DNA of 64,000 bases. Source: Prorocentrum cordatum (lineage: Eukaryota; Sar; Dinophyceae; Prorocentrales; Prorocentraceae). The translations under genes and the position numbers were made by a program. The notes below the pieces were generated by a model, which worked only from the letters and a program-made list of their open reading frames with translations, had not been told where the DNA came from and made no database searches. The stretch is taken from NCBI GenBank assembly GCA_963575745.1, contig CAUYUJ010021052.1, forward strand, positions 43,084 through 107,083. Direction: 5' to 3'. This document shows, piece by piece, positions 31,668-41,404 of this stretch (the first letter of the stretch is position 1; every line of letters begins with the position of its first letter).

Positions 31668-32011
31668 ATCAGTATCATCATCATCACCATCATCATCAGC
31701 AGCAGCCTCACCACCATCAGCAGCATCATCGTCATCGTCATCATCATCATCATCACCATCTCCAGTGCAATCCGCACCATCATTTCCACCACCACCATCA
31801 TCATCATCATCACCATCATCACCATCATCATCATCAGCAGCATCAGCATCAGCATCACCCTCACCATTATCATCACCATCACCATCACCATCACCATCAT
31901 CATCATCATCATCATCATCGCAGTCGTCGTCATCATCATCACCATCATCGCCACCATCACCATCATTTTCACCACCATCATCACCACCATCACCATCATC
32001 ATCACCATCAC
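31436..32011. repeat. (ATC)n microsatellite, target of the copia insertion
   Basis: CAT/ATC triplets with CTCATC, CACCAT, CGTCAT and CAGCAT domains end exactly at the 5' LTR. The first ~12 bp after the 3' LTR (ATCACCATCATC) are the same repeat, showing that the retrotransposon inserted into the array near its end. Confidence 0.95.
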
Positions 32012-32179
32012 TGTGAGAGTTTCCTCCGTGGGTCAAGTCCAAACATCATGTTGCTAGTTTCTGCTCCGTAGCCGTTGGCTTAGGGGCACCCTCAGATAGT
32101 TATACATGCAGGCCTCGTCATAGAGAAAGATCCCGCCCTCTCTCTGTTCGGTGTTGTTTTCGTTGGTTTTGGACTCACA
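32012..32179 (+). repeat. 5' LTR
   Basis: 168 bp, TG...CA ends. Contains CTCCGTAGCCGTTGGCTTAGG at 32,064-32,084 (split here as CTCCGTAGCC and GTTGGCTTAGG), which resembles the dinoflagellate spliced leader with a two-base deletion. No TATA box is evident. Transcription signals cannot be assigned by eye. Confidence 0.93.
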
Positions 32180-32181
32180 GT

Positions 32182-32195
32182 TGGTAGCGGAGCCT
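32182..32195 (+). promoter_or_regulatory. Primer binding site (initiator tRNA-Met type)
   Basis: TGGTAGCGGAGCC starts two bases after the 5' LTR. It has the form expected for pairing with the 3' end of an initiator methionine tRNA (ending GCTACCA), the usual primer for Ty1/copia minus-strand synthesis. The host tRNA sequence is not available here. Confidence 0.8.
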
Positions 32196-32227
32196 CTGGT
32201 GCGACCAGGGGCCTCCAGCTTCACGAC

Positions 32228-33500
32228 ATGCCAGGCGAAGCTGAAGACGAGAAGACGTCACAGGGCAGCAAGGGCGACTCATGGGACGAGGTGCAGGCAG
32301 GTGTGGCCTCAGGGAAGACTTCTCAGTCCGGTTTTACGGATGCGCAGAAGGCAGAGCTGAAGCAGCTCATGATCGACACGTTCGGTGACCTGTCGAAGAC
32401 GGATGCGGCCAAGGACGTGTAAAGCATAGCAGAGACCTCGTGGTGGACATCTGAGGGTGCCGGCTGGCGCTCATGAGGTCAGGAAGCTAGCCAGCCATCA
32501 GATCTTTGGGCAGAGTCGGACCCATTGAAGATTCCCGGTCCGAGTCCAGCATGGGAGAGCCAGGGCTCATGGGGGAGCTCAGCTAGTTGGACTCATGGGG
32601 ACCCGGGGAAGGACGGCGATTGTGACATGAGGTGGAGCCGCGCCGAACCGCCCAAGGACGACCACGAGGAGAGCTCGCGAGGATGGGCCGGCCAGCGCTG
32701 GCAAGAATCTTCGTGGGCGAGCAGCTCGCGGCACGACAGACCGTACAACAGCAAGCCGGACATGGACAACCCACCAGCCTGGATGGGCTGGCCAGACTAC
32801 AAGATATGGCGACGGCGGTTTCGCCGTTGGCTCGAGGGCACAGACATCAGGCCCTCCAAGAGGGCGGACAAACTGCTCCAGACCTTAGACCTGGAGATGC
32901 AGCGGCGCTTTGAGGACATGCCCGACCAAATGCTCATGGCCGAATCCGGGGCGAGGGAGATCCTGTCTAGACTCGATGCCTGGAGCGGAGAGCGCCATGA
33001 CGATGATAGGCGGAAGGCAGGCCGTGAGTGTCTCTTCGGCTACAAGCGGAAGACCAACGATAGCCTGTCTCAGTACTCGGTTAGGATGCAGCAGCAGTTC
33101 GACCAGCTCGGGGTCCAGGGCCCCAAGTTGGACGACGAGTGGAAGCGGTTCTTCTTAGAAGAGGGAGTGTCGCTAGATGATTCTGGGCATCAGATGCTGC
33201 GTGTCATGGCGCGCGGAGACAGTAGTGTAGCAGCCTTCCACACGGCCATAAAGGAGATGGATATGACCAGGAACGAGTTTCTCTCCAGCACCTCCAAGAC
33301 GACCTTTCTGGAGGCGTCCCCGGAAGGCTCGTCGTTCCCGACCTTCAGCATCGACGATGACGACAACCTGAGCGACGCGCCGAGTCTGGACACCGACGGC
33401 GAGAAGGAGATTCTGATGACGCTGGAAACGCTCAGGTGGACGAGAAAGAGGTCGGTGACGTTCTGGCGGTTCTTACCCGAGAGCGGAAGAAGACATGGAA
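32228..33500 (+). pseudogene. gag: copia Gag (broken)
   Basis: The frame opens at MPGEAEDEKTSQG, 49 bp after the LTR, and hits a TAA at 32,420. The same frame resumes and is open across 32,525-33,577. The body contains WMGWPDYKIWRRRFRRWLEG and a helical segment typical of copia/UBN2-like gag, then RRKAGRECLFGYKRKTNDSL and QFDQLGV. Near 33,430 coding moves to the +1 frame (AQVDEKEVGDVLAVLTRERK) and then again to the frame carrying MENKTFKRTLRTDRKYFKPP. Gag would package element RNA in virus-like particles. The nonsense codon and frameshifts show decay. Confidence 0.75.
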
Positions 33501-33720
33501 AACAAGACTTTCAAACGCACCCTTCGCACGGATCGGAAGTATTTCAAGCCGCCAGATCCCGTCGGAGATCGGCCTAGGCGTGAGAAGAAGCAGCGCTTGG
33601 CACCCGCGGAGTTGATGAAGGCGACGCACTGTCACAAGTGCAAGCACAAGGGTCACTGGCAGAGGGAGTGCCCACTGAACACGGGCGCCAGCGACTCAGC
33701 CAAGACGTCTTTCTTCATCG
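33495..33720 (+). pseudogene. copia CCHC zinc knuckle
   Basis: CHKCKHKGHWQREC at 33,630-33,671 is a canonical Cys-x2-Cys-x4-His-x4-Cys knuckle. Basic residues (RPRREKKQR) precede it, as usual for the nucleocapsid part that binds element RNA. It is in a different frame from the main gag body. Confidence 0.9.
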
Positions 33721-33759
33721 GCGGCCAGCCTCAGTCAGGATCGGGGCTAGTGCTGTCGA

Positions 33760-34330
33760 CCTTACGAGTCCGGGGCCGTGCTGATGAACATCGCGAGCCT
33801 GGTGACCGAGGCCCCCATCCGAGCTCCGGGGCCGGGAAAAGAGGCGTACCCGGTCCTCTTGACAGTCGACGGCGGCTCGATGGTTGTGGACACGGCCGCC
33901 GGACAGGCTGTCATCGGGATGCCAGCGCTGGAGGCGCCGGGCGCCGCGCTGGCCAAGAAGGGCTTCAGGTCCCTCGAGTCTCAAGCTCGAACCGGCACGC
34001 GAACGGCGTCGGCGGCCGCATCGAGGTGGTCACCGGCATTCTCGTGCCCATCGGTCTCGAGGGGAAGGTCGGAGTGATGGAAATGGACACCGTGAGGCAG
34101 GATTTGCCTCCTCTCCTCCCAATCGGCATGCAGAACCTCCTGGGGGCTACGATACGTTTGCCCAAGAATGAGATGAGTTTCGAGGCCTTCGGAGTGCGCG
34201 CCCCGCTGTCCCAGCTGCCTTCGGGGCATCGGACGATTAGGGTGGACAACTTAAGGGGCCCCGCTTATTTTGTTTGCCCTGCCCCTGTGCTACAGAAGCA
34301 CGGGATTGCTGAAGACGCGTTCAGACTAAA
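33760..34330 (+). pseudogene. copia aspartic protease (frameshifted)
   Basis: LLTVDGGSMVVDTAAGQAVI at about 33,856-33,915 carries the catalytic Asp in DTAA, the position of D-T/S-G in retroviral-type proteases. Near 33,975 the coding register moves and continues VGGRIEVVTGILVPIGLEGK, then MQNLLGATIRLPKNEM, the usual C-terminal half with the hydrophobic-hydrophobic-Gly (LLGA) pattern. It would process Gag-Pol. The frame change separates the two halves, so it is inactive unless recoded. Confidence 0.7.
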
Positions 34331-35700
34331 GGCTGAGTCTGAGTACGTCGTTTCTCCTCGCGTCTCTCGCTCCTCCTCGGGGCCCTCCTCGGTCTTAGCG
34401 GGTTCTCGCAGGGGCCTCTGGGACTCCGGAAGCAAGAGGACAGTTACATGGGGAGACGACGGGACCTACGGGTTCCAGAGGAAGGCTTCAGCAACCACTT
34501 CTGAGCAGAGCCAGGAAAGGCGGGGCCCGGGGCTTAGCGTCTCGAGATCCGGGGACATCATGGACAGGCTCTCGGGGACGGCCTACCTGAAGGGCCCGAT
34601 CAACCGGGTCAACTGCGCCTCACCGAGAGCCCCGTCGTCCAGTCGGTCCAGGGCCCCGAGTCGAAGTCTCTCCGGGACTCCGTCGGTAGCTACTACGCCG
34701 GCTCGAGACCTTCCGGCAAGTGCTTCTTTTTCCGGGCCTCACGACACCTTCACCGTCGGCTCCCCGATCTACGACGTCGGCAGCTGCAGCAGCTGCGATG
34801 GAAGGAGAACCGCGGGCGGTTCGATACAAACTGACCAAGAACGAGGTGCCGACCAACATCGCCCAGAAGGAGGAGAGGTGGGCGGGCCGAGTCTCGCAAA
34901 TATGTTCCAGAGCGCGATCAACATCTGGAGCGGGATTATGTCGGCGTTCGCCACGGGCAGGCTCTATCCACAGTCGACCCTCGGTCGGCAAGCATGCTGG
35001 CCCCCCGCCAGATGGAGTGCCACCATCCCCCAGATGCGGCTTTCAGGCGCAGCGACCTGGACGGCGAGCGGTGGAAGTGCGCGACCTGCGGCCCGCGCCT
35101 GGCGCACCGCGTTTTGGACAACATCAAGAAGCAGCCGCAGGGCGACAAGCGCGCGAAGATCTCCTTTCGGTCAGCAGCCTCGAGAGGCAAGCAGGAGCCC
35201 GTGCCGCCTCCGGGGGATCTCCGTCCACATGCTCGCCGGAATGTTCGGGCGACGATGTGCGAGGCGGAGTCGACCATGAAGGGAGCGGTGCCGAAGCACG
35301 TGCGGGACCGCGGCAGCTCGAGCGATGGAGGCGCACGATCCGCTCGCGCCGATGGACGTGGATGCTCTGCCCCAGCGCCGGATCAAGCGTCAGCCGGCGC
35401 CACCTTCATCCAGCGACGAGAAGGTGGACCAGGCAGTGAAGGCCATGCAGGACATGCAGGAAGCGCTCCTCCGCTCGAACCAGGAGCTGACGGCTCACAC
35501 TGCCGGCCTGACGGCCCATCCACGCGATCCAGGCCGCGTCGGGGACGCAGCAGGCGGCGGCAGCGGACGGGGGCCTCCAGATGGTCCCGACAGTGCCGCC
35601 CTCGCCGGAGCAGATCAACCCCCACTTAGCATGAGTCGACAGCCTCTCGCGCTGGCCGACAGGACGGCGCCCATCGGTCTGATTCAGAGCAGCTGTGGAC
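34330..35700 (+). pseudogene. copia linker with Cys/His zinc-binding-like segment
   Basis: 34,330-34,780 is Ser/Arg/Gly-rich and probably disordered. Another frame from 34,994 reads MECHHPPDAAF, then WKCATC (Cys at 35,018, 35,078 and 35,087). This CHHP...CxxC arrangement could bind zinc and lies at a similar place in other dinoflagellate copia polyproteins as I recall them. A basic region and a helical AVKAMQDMQEALLRSNQELT stretch follow (about 35,430-35,500). Frames switch several times. Confidence 0.55.
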
Positions 35701-35701
35701 G

Positions 35702-36830
35702 GTGGGGCCCGTCGAGGACACTTTCGTGATCTCCCTCACCTTCTCTTCTAGCGTCTTCCAGCAAGGACCTCGGGAATCCAAAACAGTCGAGGATGTCTTG
35801 GGGGGACTTCTTAAGACCAAGGAGAAGTTCGGGGGCCGAGGAGTGTTCTGGCTGGAGGATGACGGAAAGTGGCAGGGCCCCCGCGGGACCGTCGAGAGAG
35901 GTCAAGTGTCCCGGAAATACCTCGCTCTCTCAGTTAATGCGCCAGGCTGGCAGCGTCCTCTTCTTCGATTTTGTGTGCGACGATTTTGAGCATAGTATGC
36001 CGGACAGCACTGTCGACCGCGCCTGGTCCGGTCTCGAGGTCCGAGGCCGCGACTCCGACGTTTCAGACTCACTGCAGACCTTGTGGCTGCCTGCGAGTCT
36101 TGCCAATGAGCGCAGGAAGCATCGCGCTGAGGCCGCTTTTGTGGGAGTCTTTTCCCCTCCCCGTCTTGCCGGTGCTGCTGCTGGGGCCGGATTGAAATGT
36201 CTCGGTTCTTGGGGTCTTTCGACGGGCTGGGATTTCACGAGGGCCCCCGATAGGACTCGAGCTAGGCAGTTTGTTAGAGAACACGAGCCCGAGATGCTGT
36301 TTCTGGAGCCTCCCTGTCGTACTTTCAGCAAGGTTTGGCAGGTTTCGGAGAGGGCCATGGACCCGGCCTTGCGGGCGCGCGCAGTGGCGGAAGGCAAGCT
36401 CCTCGTCGGCTTCGCCGTCGAGCTGGCCCGCGTGCAGGTGGCAGGCGGGCGGTTCTTTGCTTTCGAGCACCCCGAAGGAGCTACGTCCTGGAAGTCTCCT
36501 CCCCTCTCCAGCCTCCTAGATCAGCCTGGTGTTGGAGGGGTCGTCGTCGATCTCCGTCGTTTCGGACTGTCGGTCGATGGCAAGGGGCTGGACCAGAAGC
36601 CGACGCGACTGGCCTCGAACAGCCCCTGGTTCCCAGACAATTTTCGGCATTGCAGGTGCACCAGGCATCACGAGCACACTCAGCTCGTCGGGGGGCACGC
36701 CACCGCCAAGGCCAGGATCTACCCTCCAGGTCTGGTTCGAAGGCTCGTTTTCGCCCTGAGGACCCATGTCTCGCGGGCGGCCAGACACTGTTCACCAGTG
36801 GAGGCCGGGAAGATAGTCCGAAACAAGTTT
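35702..36830 (+). pseudogene. copia accessory domain, methyltransferase-like
   Basis: Frame 2 gives KTVEDVLGGLLKTKEKFGGR, then frame 3 continues VLFFDFVCDDFEHSMPDST. The domain core reads AAFVGVFSPPRLAGAAAGAG, GLSTGWDFTRAPDRTRARQF, MLFLEPPCRTFSKVWQ (36,297-36,344), GRFFAFEHPEGATSWK, then QKPTRLASNSPWF. The PPC motif followed by a later EHP and an R/N segment is reminiscent of C5 cytosine methyltransferases (motifs IV, VI and VIII), though the glycine-rich motif I is not clear. Cytosine methyltransferases in dinoflagellate retrotransposons have been described. Whether this divergent domain is one, or an unrelated Rossmann-like fold, cannot be decided by eye. Confidence 0.5.
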
Positions 36831-37128
36831 CTGGGTTCTGGAGCTCCTGGGCCTGGCCGCTCTTTCTTTCCCCCTCTGAGCCATGATGATGTGGGAGGCG
36901 CCGCCGCCGCCGCTGGCCGGCACAAAGCTGCTGCCGCCGCGGCTCCACCCGCGTGCGCCCCTCCGCCCGAGAATGAGAGAGTTGCCTTCGCCTCTGCTCT
37001 CGAGTCATTCCGAAGCGAGAACCCGGAGGCCCCTCGGGGCGACCCTCCAGGGATGGCGGAGGAGGTGGAGGGCCCTGCGGAAGCCGAGGAAGAAGAGACC
37101 GGCCCCCGGGAGATCGCGATAGACTCGC

Positions 37129-38227
37129 GTGCGAGCGCCGGTGCAGAAGGTGCGCACCAACCTCGGACATTCTCGGAAGGATCTGTTTGTGCGAGTACTG
37201 AAGGCAGAACAGATTCGGCCGGAAGTGATCAGGCATGTTGTTGCCCAGTTCTCATGCCCAGACGGCCAGTCGCAGGCGCGCCCTGCTGAGCGGAGGAAGA
37301 CAGCGATGCCGCGCACTTTCCAGTTCAACCGCATCGTGGCCGTTGATACCGTCTTTGTTAATGTGTCAGGCGAGTCCATTCCCACGCTCAACATAATTTG
37401 TCACGGTGCGAACTATCAGATGATGACCCGAAATGACGGGACAGCCAAGGGAGCCTGGCCCACGTTTCCCCGGGCGCGGCTCAGATATTTCGGGGCGCCA
37501 GACGTCGCCACGAGCGACGGGGGCGGCGAGTTCCTGGGGGAATTCGAGCGGGGATTGGATCAGCACGGCACGTGCCAACACGCGTGTGACCCCGACGCAC
37601 CCCACCAGAACGGCCGCTGCGAAAGACGCCGGGGCTGGGTCAAAGATCTGTTGGTCAAGGGTGCCGGGGGCCGCGTGCTGAGTTCGCTCGACGATTTCGA
37701 CCTCTTGCTGTGGGAGATTGTCTCTGCCAAAAATCAATACCTGCACCGCGGCGGGTTTGCCCCGTGTCAGCTCCTGTACGGTCGGAACCCTCGGGCCCCA
37801 GTGGATTTTCTCTCGGACACGGCCCACAATCCTGTTGCCGTGGGCGATCTCGGGGAGCAGGCCTGGGATATGGACGCGGCGGTTCAAGAGTTCTCGCGTG
37901 CCCAGGCCGTGCGACGCTACGCCAGAAAAAGAGCTCTTTGCCTCACCTTCGGCGGCCAAGATCAATCTGGCCTCTCGGGCCCGGGTCCATCGCGATCAGA
38001 AGTTCCTGCCAGGACACTGGGTCTACGTGTGGCGTCGTGCTCACCTCGCGGCCTCCCGCACTTATGGCCTCCAGAGAGACAGGTGGGTGGGCCCCGGGAT
38101 GTTGGTGGCTCAGCGCCAGAGCCCCGTCTGGGTGTCGATCCGGGGCCGCCTCTGGAAGTGCAGTTCCGATCAGGTCCGTCCTGCCACCAACCCCGAGGCG
38201 CGCGGAGCCGAGCTGATCCAAGACTAG
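37129..38227 (+). pseudogene. copia integrase
   Basis: The catalytic core has Asp in FNRIVAVDTVFV (codon 37,345), Asp in TSDGGGEF (37,516) and Glu in HQNGRCERR (37,621). The last two are 35 codons apart, as in the DD35E core. The N-terminal zinc module is damaged: NLGHS remains but the expected CxxC reads CPDG. Near 37,930 coding moves to another frame and ends with the C-terminal region PGHWVYVWRR, DRWVGPGMLVAQ, CSSDQVRPAT. A TAG at 38,225-38,227 follows, after which the same frame continues AVQELLRQVRGG, so the stop looks like a nonsense mutation. Integrase would insert the cDNA. Confidence 0.85.
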
Positions 38228-39080
38228 GCTGTGCAGGAACTGCTCAGGCAGGTCAGAGGGGGCGCGAACCCCACGGGGGTCGACGTTGCTCGCGAGGGGC
38301 CACCTCCCCCCGAAGCTTGGGGCTCTCCCCCCCTGACTTGGGCGATTCAGCATTCGTTCCTCACGGAGCGGGCGCCCCCCCGTCGCCCGGTCCTGCCGCG
38401 GGCACTGGGCGGGCTCCCGGCAGGGAGGGGGGCGAGTTTTCAGAGGCGCCGTTTAGAGGCACCCCAGGGGGCCCCCCTCTCTCCTCCATCCTCCCCGCAG
38501 GACCGCCGGAGCATTCGACGGCGACTGGCCCGCCGTCTCCCGTCCCCGATTCTATCTCTGACCCACCTCCCAAGGGCGAGGCTGGGGGAGGAAGACCCCG
38601 CGCCCTCCGCGGATGCTGAGGGCACCACTCCGGGGGGCCCCGCTTGCTATCCTTCTCACGCTTCCCCTGCCCTCTCCCTCGGACAGGCGGCGGCGGCGGG
38701 CGCCCTGGGCTCCAGTTACGAGGCGCCCAGAGATGTCGCTGAGACGGGCTCGAGTGCGCATTTGCCGGCCCCGGGGATCCCCGTTGGAAAGCTCTTTGGA
38801 TCTCGGCGCCCGGTCTCTGGCGACGGAACCCGCGGGGCGGTCTTGAGGGATCGCCAGCTGCGCCAGGTGCGGGAATTGCCGACCCAGGGTAGGCCCCTTC
38901 CCCATCCGACCAGGGTTGAGGACTTCGGCGTGTCTCCTCCTCCGGGCAGAGTTCGGCAGGCTACTAGCGAGTGGGAGCGGCAGGTGCGCAGCAGGACCGA
39001 GGGGCCTCAGGCTCCGGAAGGCCCTGTTGAGATGGAAGGCCTCGAGACCGAAGACGACGGGCAGGACCTTGTTTCGCATT
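38228..39080 (+). pseudogene. copia spacer between integrase and RT
   Basis: Pro/Arg/Ser-rich frame (38,231-39,166) with no catalytic motif. It ends in an acidic segment near MEGLETEDDGQDLVSHCASL, after which RT resumes in a different frame overlapping by about 90 bp. It is probably a disordered connector. Confidence 0.6.
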
Positions 39081-40320
39081 GTGCCAGTCTTCCAGAGACC
39101 GAGCTGCAGACATACTTTCAGGATCTGGATTCGAACCTCGATCGCCACGGCTGGAGCGGCTCTTGATGGAACTACGCCCGCGGCAACGCGGATATCGCCC
39201 TGGAACCTGGCGAGAGGATGGCAGCTGTGGCCTTTCTCTGCTCACCTCCCGCGGGGGCGAAGTATTCAAATCCCGGCAGGAGTTTGATGCCTCGGATGCC
39301 GAGGAGTGGAATTCGATGTCGGGCAATCGGGCTGTTTTTGTTCACCCCCCCGACGAGGGCAAGAAGTTGCGCCTGCAATACCCCACTCGTATTGTGTCCT
39401 CTCGCATGGTGCGGAGGCGGAAGCCTCAGGAGGACACGTTTAGGAGGGCGAAAGCCAAGAGCAGATGGTGCGTTCGGGGGCGCGAGGACGAGGACACCCA
39501 CGAGCTGGCAGTATACGCGCCAACACCCCAGTCCGAGTCGTTAGTGCTCTTTCTCTTGACTACTCTGAGCTATGGGTTGAAGGTGTTTATCGGGTTTTAT
39601 ATATATACACATAAAAAAACACTTTATTGCCAGAGCGAGGAGTTGGCCCGGCCCCGGGGACGCGTGTTCGTCGAGCCATGCGAGGGACTCCCCCTCCCGA
39701 AGGGGGCCCTCATAGAACTAATAGCTCCAGTCTACGGACTGGACGACGCCCCGCTCTCCCTTCACCGTACCGCCACCAATTATTTAGGCAGCTTTGGGTA
39801 CGCCAAAGCGAAGATGGAGCCCTGCTGGTACGTCCGGAGGTCTCAGGAGAAGCCCCAGGCCATGGTTTTAGTGGAGGTCGACGACTGGGCCATCGCCCTC
39901 GATCCGAGCATCGCCGATGACGAGATCGCGAAGTACACCTCGAGGTTTAAGTTCGGGAAAATGAAGCTGCTCGACTCAACGGGCACTGAGTACATCGGGC
40001 GCCGAATTCGGAGGCTTCCGGAACGCATTCTGATCGACCAGGAGAAGTTTATCTTGGAATCCTTGCACAAGATACATGCCCCTCGGAATCAGCGAGCGAA
40101 CCACGATGCGAGTCTGAGTCCGAGCGATATGGCCGAGTTCCGATCGGCGATCTATAAGATAAGCTGGGTCGGCCGGGAGACGAGAGCCGAAGTGCGTGGT
40201 GTGGCGTCGATCCTTGCCAACAGAGTGCACAGTCCAACCATCGGAGATGCGGGATTGGCCAACAAGGCTATCGACCACCTTCGAGCGACGGCTTCGGTCC
40301 CGATCACGATTTGGCGGTTC
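39079..40320 (+). pseudogene. copia reverse transcriptase, motif A damaged
   Basis: RVT_2-type features in order: EFDASDAEEWNSM, KSRWCVRGREDEDTHEL, YAPTPQSES, GRVFVEPCEGLPLPKGALIE, YGLDDAP, EPCWYVRRS, then the catalytic box LVEVDDWAIAL with Asp codons at 39,880 and 39,883. Motif A, which should supply the first catalytic Asp after GLKVFIG, instead reads FYIYTHKKTLYC, encoded by an AT-rich stretch (39,593-39,630) unlike the rest of the gene, before homology resumes at QSEEL. The enzyme is therefore predicted to be inactive despite a long open frame (39,079-41,229). Confidence 0.85.
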
Positions 40321-40890
40321 CCTCCCAAGCAGATGATTTTCGCGACAGCTTCAAATTGCGGAGGCGTGGCCTCGTCGTCGGGTGAGAAGGCCCAACAGGC
40401 GTATCAGATATATGCCACCGATCGGGCTATTTCCCAGGGTAAGACGTCTCGTGCCACCCCTCTGTCTTGGAGATCCTGCCGAGTGCGAAGTCAGGTCTCA
40501 AGCACCCTAGCCGGCGAGGTCGTAGCTCTCAGTGCGGCCTTGGCCGAAGCTGAGTGGCTCCAGATGCTGTATTGGGATATCGTGGACGGCTCTCTGCTGA
40601 CTGAGGCCTGGCGAGAGCACGCGGGCCCGTTCGTGTCTCTGTTGCGTCAAGATTGTTCTCTGAATCACGATCCGTCGGGAAACGTTTCCATAGTCGATGC
40701 TAAGGGCATCTTCGACACTCTCGATCGTATCACAGCAGGGTCCAAGACGGACAGAAGGGCGTCGATCGAGCTCGCCATATGCCGAGAGTCCCTGGCCCGT
40801 ATCGGTAGCACTATTAGGTGGGCCCCCCGCCCGGCCATGCCGGTCGACCCCATGACCAAGGCAGACCTCGCGAAGAGTAATGCTGCTCTC

Positions 40891-40954
<64 letters not shown>

Positions 40955-40965
40955 AGGACTGGCAT
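40321..40965 (+). pseudogene. copia RNase H and C-terminus, interrupted by (TC)n
   Basis: RNase H-like segment with SSTLAGEVVALSAALAEAEW (the conserved Glu and helix) and RPAMPVDPMTKADLAKSNAA. The first catalytic Asp segment appears degraded (FATASNCGG). The frame then enters a (TC)n tract at 40,893-40,950, and after it a different frame gives LLRTGMLKIASEKTSLDERR, the likely original C-terminus. The microsatellite therefore expanded within the last codons of pol. Confidence 0.75.
40893..40950. repeat. (TC)n microsatellite inside pol
   Basis: Nearly pure TC dinucleotides, 58 bp, between the AALL and LLRTG codons of the retroelement. It is the only long TC dinucleotide tract in the window. 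Confidence 0.97.
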
Positions 40966-41236
40966 GCTGAAGATAGCCTCGGAGAAGACGTCGTTGGACG
41001 AGAGACGTCTCGACCCCCAGACCAAGGCGCGCTCTCGTGCCGCCTCGCTTCCCAGTCCGAGGGCTCGCGCGTCGCCGGCCCCGGCCCGGTCTCTGCTTCT
41101 CCCCCCCCCCCTAGATCTTTGAGTGCTCCGCCCTGTTTCGCACGGACGAGGTGCAGAGACACAGGGTCTCCACGAGATGTTTATTTCGTTTCACATGTTT
41201 TTCAGATGTCTTGGACTTGTTTACAGTAGGGCCCAC

Positions 41237-41404
41237 TGTGAGAGTTTCTTCCGTGGGTCAAGTCCAAACATCATGTTGCTAGTTTCTGCTCCGTAGCCGT
41301 TGGCTTAGGGGCGCCCTCAGATAGTTGCACATGCAGGCCTCGTCATAGAGAAAGATCCCGCCCTCTCTCTGTTCGGTGTTGTTCTCGTTGGGTTTGGACT
41401 CACA
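41237..41404 (+). repeat. 3' LTR
   Basis: 168 bp, same ends as the 5' LTR. Differences from it: C/T near the start, A/G in GGGGCGCCC, two in AGTTGCACATG, one in GTTGTTCTC, one in GTTGGGTTT. The preceding TACAGTAGGGCCCAC holds only a short purine run, so a classical polypurine tract is weak. The spliced-leader-like segment is unchanged. Confidence 0.93.

Larger units (their letters stand above)
32012..41404 (+). mobile_element. Full-length Ty1/copia retrotransposon, decayed
   Basis: 9,393 bp with 168-bp LTRs starting TGTGAGAG and ending ACTCACA. A primer binding site lies just inside the 5' LTR, with gag and pol between. The five bases ATCAC precede the 5' LTR and follow the 3' LTR, fitting a 5-bp target duplication, although the target is an ATC microsatellite where chance matches are likely. 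Domain order is gag, CCHC, protease, a dinoflagellate-type extra region, integrase, RT, RNase H. Integrase before RT is diagnostic of copia rather than gypsy. The LTRs differ at six of 168 positions. At least five frame changes, one in-frame stop and a damaged RT motif A mean it cannot encode its own retrotransposition now. Confidence 0.92.

Noticed and set aside
29538-32042. 834-residue minus-strand ORF
   Set aside because: The N-terminal third is Asp-rich translation of (ATC)n and the middle is the duplicated 123-bp repeat. The C-terminal part is TCTTGGGGCC repeat. No conserved domain.
41225-41236. Polypurine tract before the 3' LTR
   Set aside because: TACAGTAGGGCCCAC has only a four-to-five purine run. 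It is too weak to annotate.
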